From JBCCWF01 sp038520475 (GTDB lineage: Bacteria; Cyanobacteriota; Cyanobacteriia; CAKZMO01), in NCBI GenBank assembly GCA_038520475.1, contig JBCBLF010000001.1:10131-74130 (forward strand): DNA of 64,000 nt, written 5' to 3'. Both the position numbers and the translations under genes were made by a program. The notes under the pieces are model-generated. The model had not been told where the DNA came from. It did not search any database and worked only from the letters and a program-made list of their open reading frames with translations. Shown piece by piece: positions 45,020 through 53,779 of this stretch. Position 1 is the first letter of the stretch. Each line of letters starts with the position of its first letter.

Positions 45020-45136
45020 AGCGATAGCGCTGTGCGCATGGGTTAAGTACAGGGTTATCGAGTCGCAGCGCGTCTCGTAACCATTACGCTTATGCTGACA
45101 CCAATTTTTTGAATTGATGCAAGGTTTAATGCTTGC

Positions 45137-45161
45137 GAAATCTACCCGCTGGGTAGATTTC
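45137..45161. promoter_or_regulatory. Perfect palindrome in divergent promoter region
   Basis: GAAATCTACCC and complement around GCT, 118 bases from the HD gene start and 103 bases from menC. With no 3' end nearby, an operator or leader hairpin fits better than a terminator. Confidence 0.45.
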
Positions 45162-45263
45162 ACAACGATATTGAGCGCACCCATTTCGTAGAAATGGTGT
45201 AAATGCAGTTGCCAGCCCCAATATGACAGATGTACGGCGTATGACGAACGTTCCCATTAAGCA

Positions 45264-46349
45264 ATGATTTATCAAGTGACCTATCGCCCTTATCGACGCC
45301 CGTTTAGACAGCCCCTGCGCACTCATCATGGTACTTGGTCTGAACGGGAGGGCATTGTGCTGCGATTAACAGACATTCACGGTCACGTCGGCTTCGGTGA
45401 AATTGCTCCATTACCAACGTTTGGCAGTGAATCGCTGGCCCAGGCGTTGGTCTGGTGTGCATCGCTTAATGGACAGTGCAGCTCAGCCACGCTCGATTCC
45501 ATTCCAGCACATCTCCCTGCATGTCAGTTTGGATTTGAAGCTGCTGTCGATGGAATCGCGATCGCCAACTCATCCCATGCACCCAATTCAGCTGAAGCGG
45601 CATACTGTCGATTGCTTCCGACTGGTCCATTAGCGTTGGACGCATGGAAGCAGGTCTATCGGCAGGGCGATCGAACGTTCAAGTGGAAAATCGGGGTAGC
45701 CCCTATTCAAACCGAGCTAGCAGTATTCGAGAAACTCATCCATCAGCTTCCCGTAGACGTCAACCTGCGCCTTGATGCCAATGGCGGCTTGTCTGATCAG
45801 GAGGCACATGAATGGTTGACTGTGTGCGATCGCCTAAGGTCTGTAGGGCTAGCCATGCCAACAATTGAGTTAATTGAACAACCCCTTCCCCCGAATCAGT
45901 TTGAGTCGTTGCTTCAGCTGAGTCAGGAGTATCAAACCCCCATCGCGCTAGACGAGTCTGTGGGAACATTCACCCAGCTTCAAACCTGTTATCAGCTCGG
46001 ATGGCGAGGCATTGTTGTCATCAAGCCGGCGATCGCTGGCTATCCCTCCCGCGTGCGTGAGTTTTGCCGCGCGCATCATTTGGATGTGGTCTGGTCATCC
46101 GTGTTTGAAACGGCGATCGCCCGTCGATACATTCTCGACTACCTCGTCCCCTCTGTGTATGGCCAAACAGCGTATCATCAGTCAGCTGATTCAATGCCGA
46201 AACGAGCGCTCGGGTTTGGCACTCAGCAATATCTTGACGATAGCTACTTTGACGATGGCTACTTTGGCGATAGTCTAGCGAGTGAGTTAGGACCGCATCA
46301 CGATGACCTCAATGCGCTATTCAACCCTCCTTACAATGCTTCACCGTGA
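45264..46349 (+). CDS. menC: o-Succinylbenzoate synthase MenC
   Basis: A 361-residue enolase-superfamily enzyme that dehydrates SHCHC to o-succinylbenzoate in phylloquinone/menaquinone synthesis. Active-site series: KWKIGVAP (KxK base), RLDANGGLS (Asp), ELIEQPLP (Glu), ALDESVG (Asp) and VVIKPAIAGYP (second base Lys). All are intact. A C-terminal acidic tail carries short repeats (DDSYFDDGYFGDS). It overlaps menE, consistent with one operon. Phylloquinone is the photosystem I secondary acceptor. Confidence 0.92.
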   Translation: MIYQVTYRPYRRPFRQPLRTHHGTWSEREGIVLRLTDIHGHVGFGEIAPLPTFGSESLAQALVWCASLNGQCSSATLDSIPAHLPACQFGFEAAVDGIAIANSSHAPNSAEAAYCRLLPTGPLALDAWKQVYRQGDRTFKWKIGVAPIQTELAVFEKLIHQLPVDVNLRLDANGGLSDQEAHEWLTVCDRLRSVGLAMPTIELIEQPLPPNQFESLLQLSQEYQTPIALDESVGTFTQLQTCYQLGWRGIVVIKPAIAGYPSRVREFCRAHHLDVVWSSVFETAIARRYILDYLVPSVYGQTAYHQSADSMPKRALGFGTQQYLDDSYFDDGYFGDSLASELGPHHDDLNALFNPPYNASP

Positions 46350-47760
46350 CTGGTTGCTTGGCGTTGATGCGCAGGTGGTCGTGAGTCGATTTCAGGTCAA
46401 TCTGTCAACGCTTCAGCAGGTTACGTCTACCTTTAATCGACGACCAACCGTTTTGATTGCAGAATCAGAGCCGTCCCAATTTTTAGCTGGATTCTTCGCG
46501 GCTGTTGCCTGCAACTGTCCAGTGTTTCTCACAAACCCAGCCTGGAAATCCTCTGAGTGGCAACAGGTCTGGACACAGGTCTTGCCCGATGTGGTGTGGG
46601 GGACGATTCCAGAGGGCGATCGCTTGAATGAACAAAATGATGGTCAGGTTACTCAGACGATACGAACAAGAGTTAACCGTTCGACTAGAGATGGATGGAT
46701 CATGATTCCAACTGGGGGCACCTCTGGACACATTCGATTTGTGATTCACACATGGGAAACGCTAACTGCCTCTGTTGAAGGATTTCGTCAATTCTTTCAG
46801 GTCGATGAAGTCAATGCCTATTGTGTGTTGCCGCTTTATCACGTCAGTGGCCTCATGCAGGTGCTTCGCTGCTTCGTCTCGGCAGGAACGCTGGCGATCG
46901 CCCCTTTCAAGACGATGGAGCAGTCACCCAAGCTACACTGCAATCCCGGCGAGTATTTCCTATCGTTGGTGCCAACCCAACTCCAGCGGCTTATGCGATC
47001 GCCTGATCACTGCGCAATGCTGGCGCAATTTCGCACGGTTCTGCTAGGGGGAGCTCCCGCATGGCCGGCGTTACTCGATGCGGCGCGATCGCACCGCATT
47101 CCGCTTGCCCCAACTTACGGGATGACTGAAACCGCCTCCCAAGTTGTCACCTTACGGCCTGAGCGGTTTCTTGATGGACAGATTGGAGTCGGTCAAGTGT
47201 TACCCCATGCCGAGATTTCCATTCAAGCGCTTGATAAACAACCCAAGCCTGACGCATCCTTAGCAGATGTGAATCGAACCGACCTAGCGGAATCACAGAC
47301 GGTTGGAGAAATAGCGATTCGATGCACGTCACTGGCAATTGGATATTATCCCGATGTCTGGTTTGAGTCTGGTGTATATCATCCCGATGATATCGGCTAC
47401 GTTGACGCTCACGGCAACTTGCAGGTGATGGGGCGCAGCAGCGACAAAATCATCTCTGGGGGAGAAAACATTTTTCCCATCGACGTTGAAACGGTCATTC
47501 GATCGACTGGCCTCGTCGCTGATGTGGTTGTGCTGGGAATCAGCGATCGCCAATGGGGGCAGCGTGTAACGGCCCTGTGTGTTCCTATTCACGATACCGT
47601 CACAGCAGAAGCCATTGAACGCGAACTCATTCCCCGATTGAGTCGATATAAACATCCCAAACAGTGGGTGTTGATGTCACAGCTACCCAGAAATGCACAG
47701 GGTAAGTTGAATCGAGAGGAACTGTTGAAGCAGGTGATGCTCAGCGATGCTCACGACTGA
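46303..47760 (+). CDS. menE: o-Succinylbenzoate-CoA ligase MenE
   Basis: A 485-residue adenylate-forming enzyme activating o-succinylbenzoate with CoA. Motifs: PTGGTSGHIRFVIHTWETL (P-loop), APTYGMTETASQVV, GRSSDKIISGGENIFPIDVE and LPRNAQGKLNREEL with the catalytic Lys. The start is uncertain: ATG codons at 46303, 46312 and 46336 all lie inside the menC end, giving an overlap of 14-47 bases. The gene order menC-menE with overlap supports the assignment over other acyl-CoA ligases. Confidence 0.9.
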   Translation: MTSMRYSTLLTMLHRDWLLGVDAQVVVSRFQVNLSTLQQVTSTFNRRPTVLIAESEPSQFLAGFFAAVACNCPVFLTNPAWKSSEWQQVWTQVLPDVVWGTIPEGDRLNEQNDGQVTQTIRTRVNRSTRDGWIMIPTGGTSGHIRFVIHTWETLTASVEGFRQFFQVDEVNAYCVLPLYHVSGLMQVLRCFVSAGTLAIAPFKTMEQSPKLHCNPGEYFLSLVPTQLQRLMRSPDHCAMLAQFRTVLLGGAPAWPALLDAARSHRIPLAPTYGMTETASQVVTLRPERFLDGQIGVGQVLPHAEISIQALDKQPKPDASLADVNRTDLAESQTVGEIAIRCTSLAIGYYPDVWFESGVYHPDDIGYVDAHGNLQVMGRSSDKIISGGENIFPIDVETVIRSTGLVADVVVLGISDRQWGQRVTALCVPIHDTVTAEAIERELIPRLSRYKHPKQWVLMSQLPRNAQGKLNREELLKQVMLSDAHD

Positions 47761-48521
47761 CGCACCGAAACCTGATGATCAGCCAAATGAGTCTTGATTT
47801 CATCAATACTGAGCTGTCCGTAGTGCAAGAGTGATGCCAGCAGCGCGGCTTCGGCTTTCCCCTCTGTCAGAGCTTCTCGAATGTGGTCACAAGTCCCTGC
47901 TCCGCCAGACGCAATGACTGGAATGTTGACCGCTTCGGCGATCGCCCTTGTCAGCTCTAGATCGTAACCCGCTTGAGTGCCATCTGCGTCCATGCTGGTC
48001 ACCAACAATTCGCCAGCTCCTCGCTTTGCAACTTCAATGGCCCATTCCAGGGCATCTAAGCCCGTATTTTCCCGACCGCCCCGGACGTAAACATCCCAGC
48101 CTGGACGATTCGGATCAGTGCGACGCCGAGCATCAATGGCAACCACAATGCATTGAGCCCCGAAGCGATCGCTGGCCTGATTCACAAAGTTAGGATTTCG
48201 CACTGCAGACGAATTGATACTGACCTTATCGGCTCCAGCCCGCAACAGTTGCTTGATGGTCTCAACGGAACTGATGCCACCCCCGACAGTTAACGGAATG
48301 AAAACCTGATCAGCCGTGCGATAGACCACATCGAAAATGATGTTTCGGTCTTCGTGAGTAGCGGTAATGTCGAGAAACATCAGCTCATCGGCTCCAGCAT
48401 CGTTATAAACCTGGGCTAGCTCTACGGGATCTCCCGCATCCCGTAAATTAACAAAGTTGATTCCTTTCACAACTCGCCCTGCCTTTACGTCTAAGCACGG
48501 CACAATTCGTTTTGCCAGCAT
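47751..48521 (-). CDS. hisF: Imidazole glycerol phosphate synthase cyclase subunit HisF
   Basis: A 256-residue TIM barrel that, with HisH, turns PRFAR into imidazole glycerol phosphate and AICAR. It begins MLAKRIVPCLDVKAGRVVKG, with catalytic Asp11 in the CLDV motif and Asp130 in VVAIDAR. Phosphate-binding loops VGGGISS and IASGGAG are intact. The ATG at 48521 matches the family; an open frame to 48560 is not part of it. The gene overlaps the end of menE by 10 bases on the opposite strand. Confidence 0.95.
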   Translation of the reverse strand: MLAKRIVPCLDVKAGRVVKGINFVNLRDAGDPVELAQVYNDAGADELMFLDITATHEDRNIIFDVVYRTADQVFIPLTVGGGISSVETIKQLLRAGADKVSINSSAVRNPNFVNQASDRFGAQCIVVAIDARRRTDPNRPGWDVYVRGGRENTGLDALEWAIEVAKRGAGELLVTSMDADGTQAGYDLELTRAIAEAVNIPVIASGGAGTCDHIREALTEGKAEAALLASLLHYGQLSIDEIKTHLADHQVSVRQS

Positions 48522-48845
48522 CAATGTGATTCCTTCGATGTCAAAAAGGGTCTGATGCATTCTAAGCGCAGATCTGACACTGACATCCAGTGTTCGGTCT
48601 GATTCTTCACAGCATGATGCTGGTGTATTTGAATCTTGTGTTTATCGCGAGTCACAAAATTGTGAATCAAATCTGTCCTCGATTGCTTAATCAATCGCAA
48701 TACACTGATAAACTCTAGATTGGTTGATGCGCCAGCTCGTGCAATTGAAGAAGCATTCTACGATTGGGATAATTTCGGCGCTGGCTCTAATATCAGGTCA
48801 ATACAGCCGCATGTCGTTCAGTTCAATTTATCGATTGGAGTTGTA
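48522..48845. other. Divergent promoter region of hisF and petP
   Basis: About 320 bases. An imperfect stem (11 of 14 pairs) at 48569-48601 lies near the hisF start. The frame of petP is open upstream to 48720 but that part is not conserved-looking. Confidence 0.3.
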
Positions 48846-49037
48846 ATGGAGATTGGTCAGAAGGTAAAGGTCCGCCGCTTACGCGATCGCACATCTCAAG
48901 AGGTCATCAGCCGATTGGGGCAGTCAGGAACCGTCACAGGATTCAAAATGGTAGATGGCAGTGGTGTTGGCTTTGTTGTGGAATTTGATGATAAATTCTC
49001 AACGTGGTTTTTTCCCGATGAAGTCGAAGCGGCTTAG
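48846..49037 (+). CDS. petP: Cytochrome b6f complex subunit PetP (DUF2862)
   Basis: A 63-residue soluble SH3-like protein, MEIGQKVKVRRLRDR to WFFPDEVEAA. The pattern GTVTGFKMVDGSGVGFVVEF and TWFFPDE identify the DUF2862 family, which contains PetP (Ssr2998) of the cyanobacterial b6f complex. PetP affects linear electron flow and complex stability. GGAG is seen about 9 bases before the ATG at 48846, supporting this start over the upstream frame. The get3d gene follows on the same strand after 180 bases and chlG after that. Confidence 0.8.
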   Translation: MEIGQKVKVRRLRDRTSQEVISRLGQSGTVTGFKMVDGSGVGFVVEFDDKFSTWFFPDEVEAA

Positions 49038-49219
49038 GTGCTTTTTCCCAGATTGCTCATCTCTCGCTTTCCTACATTAGCTACTTCTAATCGCCATCCG
49101 TTGCGATCGCCACGACGCGTTGACTTAACGCTATTGTCGGGTAACTGCGTTGAGGATGGCGATTCCAACGAGCATCATTGCTCACTGTTTAGATCTGTAT
49201 TTTCAGGAGACGTTAGTTC

Positions 49220-50323
49220 ATGGCCTTTATCCTGACGTTTTTGGGAAAGGGAGAAGCCAACCGTTCGGCGATCGCTGCGGCCGCAGCCCATCGCTGCGCC
49301 CGTGATGGCAAGCGAGTCCTTTTTCTGAGCCAAGATGTTGGGCCCTCGGTGGAGCTTCTCCTGGGAGTTGAGCTGACTGATGAACCGTTGACGATTGCGC
49401 CCAATCTGAGCGTAATGCACCTTCAAACGGCAAAGTTGCTAGAAAAAAGCTGGGATGAATTGAAGCGTCAAGAGGCCCAATATTTGAAGACTCCCTTCTT
49501 CAAAGAAGTCTATGGGCAGGAGTTAGGTGTATTACCGGGGATGGATCAAGCGTTAGGGCTCAATGCCCTACGTGAATATGATGCCTCCGGTGATTACGAC
49601 GTCATTGTCTACGATGGTGATGGACAACTCAACACCCTGCGCATGTTTGGGATGCCTGAGATTTTAAGCTGGTACCTGCGTCGATTTCGGGGAGTGTTTG
49701 CCAATTCAGATTTAGGTAAAACACTCTCACCCTTTATTCAGCCAGTTGCCAGTGCAGTGTTGAATGTAGATTGGTCTGGAGACATCTTTTCATCTCAGCC
49801 CGCGAGTCAGGCAAACAATATGCTCGACCAGGGCATGGCTGCGGTTGCCAATCCTCAACGGGTGGCGGCTTATTTGGTCACAAACCAATCTCCAAGGGCG
49901 ATCGCAACGGCTCAATATCTGTGGGGGGCGGCTCAACAGGTTGGGTTAACCATCGGAGGGGTTGTCTTGAATGCCGATTCAGCTGGAGAAGACATCAAAA
50001 ACACGTTTGCTCCGTTGCCCATCACTGCCGTCTCTGGTCAAAATGATACCCCCTTACCTGAATTGGCTGACCGCTTGCCCGCTTTCAATGATGCGCTGAA
50101 TGCGCCGTCCCCAATGACAGTTGATTTACCATCCCGGCAGGTGAAGTTGTTTCTACCAGGCTTTACGAAGCAACAAGTCAAGCTCACTCAATACGGACCG
50201 GAAGTCACGATTGAGGCAGGGGACCAGCGCCGAAACGTCATGCTACCCGCTGCTCTCCAAGGTAAGTCTGTTGCAGGGGCAAAGTTTCAGGATGGCTATC
50301 TGATTATTACCTTTGCTGCGTAG
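49220..50323 (+). CDS. get3d: Get3d-type ArsA/Get3 ATPase homologue with altered P-loop
   Basis: A 367-residue protein. The N-terminal part is the deviant-Walker ATPase fold, but the loop reads FLGKGEANRSAIAAAAA instead of GKGGxGKTT: the first Lys is kept, the second is Arg and the Gly pair is lost. Other marks are VLFLSQDVGPS, VIVYDGDGQLNTLRM and GGVVLNADSA. The last 65 residues form an alpha-crystallin-like beta domain (VKLFLPGFTKQQVKL, DGYLIITFAA), diagnostic for Get3d of photosynthetic organisms. Function is probably chaperone-like for thylakoid or plastid-type proteins. ATPase activity is doubtful given the loop. Confidence 0.8.
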   Translation: MAFILTFLGKGEANRSAIAAAAAHRCARDGKRVLFLSQDVGPSVELLLGVELTDEPLTIAPNLSVMHLQTAKLLEKSWDELKRQEAQYLKTPFFKEVYGQELGVLPGMDQALGLNALREYDASGDYDVIVYDGDGQLNTLRMFGMPEILSWYLRRFRGVFANSDLGKTLSPFIQPVASAVLNVDWSGDIFSSQPASQANNMLDQGMAAVANPQRVAAYLVTNQSPRAIATAQYLWGAAQQVGLTIGGVVLNADSAGEDIKNTFAPLPITAVSGQNDTPLPELADRLPAFNDALNAPSPMTVDLPSRQVKLFLPGFTKQQVKLTQYGPEVTIEAGDQRRNVMLPAALQGKSVAGAKFQDGYLIITFAA

Positions 50324-50418
50324 CCGTCGATAACGTGTTCGGGATTCACCGTGGTGGTCCTTCCTTGTTTAGATGGTTCTTGGTTATGAGTGTCTCGCCG
50401 TTTGCTGACTCCAACCTT

Positions 50419-50439
50419 AAATTGAATTCCATTCAATTT
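50419..50439. promoter_or_regulatory. Short AT-rich palindrome upstream of chlG
   Basis: AAATTGAAT/ATTCAATTT around TCC, 39 bases before the chlG start. Could be an operator or a leader stem; a guess from position. Confidence 0.3.
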
Positions 50440-50477
50440 GATTTCAATCGATTCCAAACTGGTCGTTGAGTGTCCTT

Positions 50478-51521
50478 ATGTCAGATCCTATGTCATCCGA
50501 ATCGTCTCCGAATGCGTCTCAGTCTGAACAACCTACCGCCTCAGAAGCAATCGCTTCTGAGGCCACCAATACCCGAGGCGAACAAGCACGACAGCTCCTG
50601 GGAATGAAAGGGGCTGGTACGGGAGAGACTTCTATTTGGAAAATCCGCCTCCAATTGATGAAGCCCATCACCTGGATTCCATTAATCTGGGGAGTGCTAT
50701 GTGGTGCAGCATCGTCTGGCAGATTTACATGGACTATCGAGAATGTGCTGGTTGCGCTAGCTTGCATGTTGCTGTCAGGACCGCTGCTCGCGGGCTATAC
50801 CCAAACGCTCAACGATTTCTATGACCGTGAAATCGATGCAATTAACGAACCCTATCGCCCCATTCCGTCCGGGGCAATTTCAGTACCCCAGGTTGTGACT
50901 CAAATTCTAGTCCTGCTGTTTGCTGGTATTGGCATTGCTTTCCTTTTGGATAAATGGGCTGGCCATACGTTCCCGATCATGACCGCTCTGGCCCTTGGCG
51001 GCTCATTTCTGTCTTACATTTACTCTGCCCCTCCGTTGAAGCTGAAAAAGAACGGATGGTTGGGGAATTATGCACTCGGAGCCAGCTATATTGCACTGCC
51101 GTGGTGGGCAGGCCAAGCTTTATTCGGTACACTCACCTGGCCGATTGTCATCTTGACGTTGTTCTATAGTCTGGCAGGCTTAGGAATTGCCGTTGTGAAT
51201 GACTTCAAAAGCGTGGAGGGCGATCGCCAACTTGGGCTCCAGTCTCTTCCCGTCATGTTTGGTATTCAGACGGCATCATGGATTTGTGTGTTGATGATTG
51301 ACATTTTCCAGGCCGGAGTTGCTCTCTACCTCATCAGCATTGGTCAACATCTCTACGCCACAATCCTGATTTTGTTTATCGTTCCGCAGATCACGTTTCA
51401 AGACATGTATTTCCTGCGCGATCCCCTAGAAAACGATGTGAAATATCAGGCCAGTGCTCAGCCCTTCTTGGTGTTTGGAATGTTAGTCACAGGATTGGCG
51501 TTGGGCAGCGTCGTCGTATAA
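50478..51521 (+). CDS. chlG: Chlorophyll synthase ChlG
   Basis: A 347-residue UbiA-family prenyltransferase that esterifies chlorophyllide a with phytyl or geranylgeranyl diphosphate. Two Asp-rich sites are clear: NDFYDREIDAINEPYRPIPSG and VNDFKSVEGDRQLG. WKIRLQLMKPITWIPLIWG marks the chlorophyll-synthase subgroup, and about eight to nine membrane segments follow. The ATG at 50478 is preferred to the TTG at 50466. It sits in the thylakoid membrane. Downstream is a convergent DUF1611 gene with 20 bases between stops. Confidence 0.95.
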   Translation: MSDPMSSESSPNASQSEQPTASEAIASEATNTRGEQARQLLGMKGAGTGETSIWKIRLQLMKPITWIPLIWGVLCGAASSGRFTWTIENVLVALACMLLSGPLLAGYTQTLNDFYDREIDAINEPYRPIPSGAISVPQVVTQILVLLFAGIGIAFLLDKWAGHTFPIMTALALGGSFLSYIYSAPPLKLKKNGWLGNYALGASYIALPWWAGQALFGTLTWPIVILTLFYSLAGLGIAVVNDFKSVEGDRQLGLQSLPVMFGIQTASWICVLMIDIFQAGVALYLISIGQHLYATILILFIVPQITFQDMYFLRDPLENDVKYQASAQPFLVFGMLVTGLALGSVVV

Positions 51522-51542
51522 ACATCTTGAGTAAATCTGGCT

Positions 51543-52589
51543 TTACGAGGCCATTAGGGCATCCATCAGAGGTTCAACGCTGTAGCGAATAGCATCCGTG
51601 CAAGGGAGTCCAATTTCATCTTGAGTGCGGGCGATCGCTCGTTTTGCTTCTTCATCCGATAATCCAAAGGTATTGAGTGCAACTCCCGCCACTTTTGCGG
51701 GAGTAAATGTACCTGCCCCAGAAGCTACCATTTCACAGAGCTGAATGGCATCTGATAACGGCGGAATTTTGAAATCCGAGAAGTTCCAGACATGGGTTTG
51801 TCCAACTCGATGCACCATGATGAGGTGCGTCGGCTGGCTCCCTCGCATCAAGGGCAATGTCGCCGTAGATGCAGGATTCATCAATGACCCTTGGCCTTCG
51901 ATGTGAACAATGTCGCTGCTTGCCCCCTGACGCATGACGGCTTGTTCTACTGCTCCTGCTGCAAAGTCAATGCGAACCGCATCAAGAGGGATGCCGTCAT
52001 GGCCAAGCATCAGTCCCGTTTGCCCGGTCGCCACAAACGTCGATCGTAATCCTCTTTCTTTCGAGGCTCGATATAGCTCAAGGCTTGTAGACATTTTGCC
52101 GACGCTCATATCAGTTGCGACTGTCAGCACTCGCTTACAAGCCAGCGATCGCGCCTTTCCACTACCAACACTTAATCCTGATGGTTCTTGCCGGACATCC
52201 CAAATCCACTGATCGTCTCGCAATAGTTCAGTGAGTTGTGGATCACCAGCCATTGACGTGTGCAACCCATTGACAACAGAGAGTCCAGAAGCAACTCCTT
52301 GTTTGAGTTCTTGAAACCATGCATCGGGCAAGGCTCCACCTGAAGGAGCAATGCCAATGGCTAATACATCAGGCTCATAGACTAATGCACTGGTAACAGA
52401 ATCGACAATTGGGACGTCTCGTTGAATTCCGGTGACGTCAAACACTGACGTCCCAACACAACTGTGGTCAATCACCGCGACAATAGGCAGCTCGCTGTAG
52501 CGCAGCAGCGAAATGCCTGTCTTTCCTTTCGAACCAGAGAGTCCTTCGTGCAGGAGAATCGCGATCTTGTGATGCGGTTTCAGATGCAT
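51543..52589 (-). CDS. DUF1611 (DgcN-type) P-loop protein
   Basis: About 348 residues from the ATG at 52589 (frame open to 52622). The N-terminal half resembles a Rossmann domain (IAILLHEGLSGSKGKTG, VIDHSCVG, IGIAPSGGALP). The C-terminal half has a P-loop TDMSVGKMSTSLEL and HIEGQGSLMNP, typical of DUF1611. DgcN of this family takes part in D-glutamate catabolism in some bacteria, and others lie beside dipeptide epimerases. No such partner is next to it here. It is divergent from the ABC permease gene. Confidence 0.82.
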   Translation of the reverse strand: MHLKPHHKIAILLHEGLSGSKGKTGISLLRYSELPIVAVIDHSCVGTSVFDVTGIQRDVPIVDSVTSALVYEPDVLAIGIAPSGGALPDAWFQELKQGVASGLSVVNGLHTSMAGDPQLTELLRDDQWIWDVRQEPSGLSVGSGKARSLACKRVLTVATDMSVGKMSTSLELYRASKERGLRSTFVATGQTGLMLGHDGIPLDAVRIDFAAGAVEQAVMRQGASSDIVHIEGQGSLMNPASTATLPLMRGSQPTHLIMVHRVGQTHVWNFSDFKIPPLSDAIQLCEMVASGAGTFTPAKVAGVALNTFGLSDEEAKRAIARTQDEIGLPCTDAIRYSVEPLMDALMAS

Positions 52590-52825
52590 AATGTCAACGC
52601 CAAGCGCAATGGGATAAAGCAAAGTTAACCAACTGTATCGCTTAGAGAATGTGGTAAATGCTACAGTGGCTCTACAGATTAACCGTCATCCTATAGTAAA
52701 GCGCTCAGTCATAGCAGAGTCGTAGAGTATTTGGGCGTGCGAGCTAGCCTAGACGCTCATGTATTGGTTTTTCTCAGAATAACCAAACTTTCAATTCCCC
52801 TTTAAAGTTGCTCACGAACAACCTT

Positions 52826-53692
52826 ATGGTACAACCTGCGCTGAATTCGTCTGACCTGAGTGTTCCTGAGCCATCGTCCAATAAGCGATACCTGAGGCCT
52901 TCTGTATTTTGGAGCATCCGACAAGGATTTCCCAAATGGCTTTCAATTGCAATTGTTTCGTTCTCGCTAGCCGTACCGATGGTCTTGTGGGCACTCTTCA
53001 GCTACACCGGCTGGGTCGAGCCCATTTTTCTGCCAACACCAACAGCAGTTATCCAATCAGGTTGGGAGCTATTCACAGAAGATCACTTGGCAATAGATGT
53101 TTTAGCAAGCTGTGGTCGTGTGGCAGGTGGTTTTCTTCTTGCGGCTCTGATTGGAGTACCGATGGGGATTATGATGGGCACCTTTAGCAGCATGGATAGC
53201 TTATTTGCACCCATTGTTGGAACCATTCGCTACATGCCAGTTATGGCTTTTGTTCCACTTATCATTATTTGGGTCGGGTTGGGCGAAGGAGCAAAAATTC
53301 TCATCATCTGCTTGGGTGTCGTTTTGTACAACGCCATCATGGTTGCAGATGCAGTAAAGTTCATTCCTAACGAGATGATTAATGTGGCCTATACGCTTGG
53401 GGCTAATCGCCGTGATGTGTTGACGAAGGTGATTATTCCTGCCACGTTTCCTAATGTGCTTGATACGCTAAGAGTCAATATTTCAGGAGCTTGGAATTTT
53501 TTAGTCATTGCTGAATTGGTTGCGGCTCAGACAGGACTAGGATTCAAAATTGTCCAAGCTCAGCGGTTTTTACAAACTGAAAAAGTTTTATTTTGCATTG
53601 TGGTGATTGGCCTCATCGGGCTACTGCTTGATTACGGGCTGAGATGGATCTCTAGATTTCTCACTCCATGGGCTGATCAAGCTCAAGGATAG
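52826..53692 (+). CDS. ABC transporter permease, SsuC/TauC/NrtB type
   Basis: About 288 residues from the ATG at 52826; the frame also opens at a TTG (52808). Six membrane segments are seen. The EAA loop is YTLGANRRDVLTKVIIPATFPNVLDTLR, which docks the ATPase. PTAVIQSGWELF and GTIRYMPVMAFVPLIIIWVGLGE identify the nitrate/taurine/sulfonate/pyrimidine uptake group. The ATPase and substrate-binding genes are absent next to it, which is unusual. An isochorismatase-fold hydrolase gene follows 87 bases downstream and may process the imported compound. Confidence 0.88.
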   Translation: MVQPALNSSDLSVPEPSSNKRYLRPSVFWSIRQGFPKWLSIAIVSFSLAVPMVLWALFSYTGWVEPIFLPTPTAVIQSGWELFTEDHLAIDVLASCGRVAGGFLLAALIGVPMGIMMGTFSSMDSLFAPIVGTIRYMPVMAFVPLIIIWVGLGEGAKILIICLGVVLYNAIMVADAVKFIPNEMINVAYTLGANRRDVLTKVIIPATFPNVLDTLRVNISGAWNFLVIAELVAAQTGLGFKIVQAQRFLQTEKVLFCIVVIGLIGLLLDYGLRWISRFLTPWADQAQG

Positions 53693-53779
53693 CTGCGTCG
53701 CATCGGCAGTACAAACGGTCACGAACAAGACTATGTAAGTCTGACACCAGAATTTAAGTCCTGTTGGTAGGTAGTACTT

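Noticed and set aside
51543..52589. Dipeptide epimerase partner for the DUF1611 protein in the menC gene
   Set aside because: The enolase-superfamily gene at 45.3 kb overlaps menE and carries the full o-succinylbenzoate synthase residue set, so it is menC and not a dipeptide epimerase.
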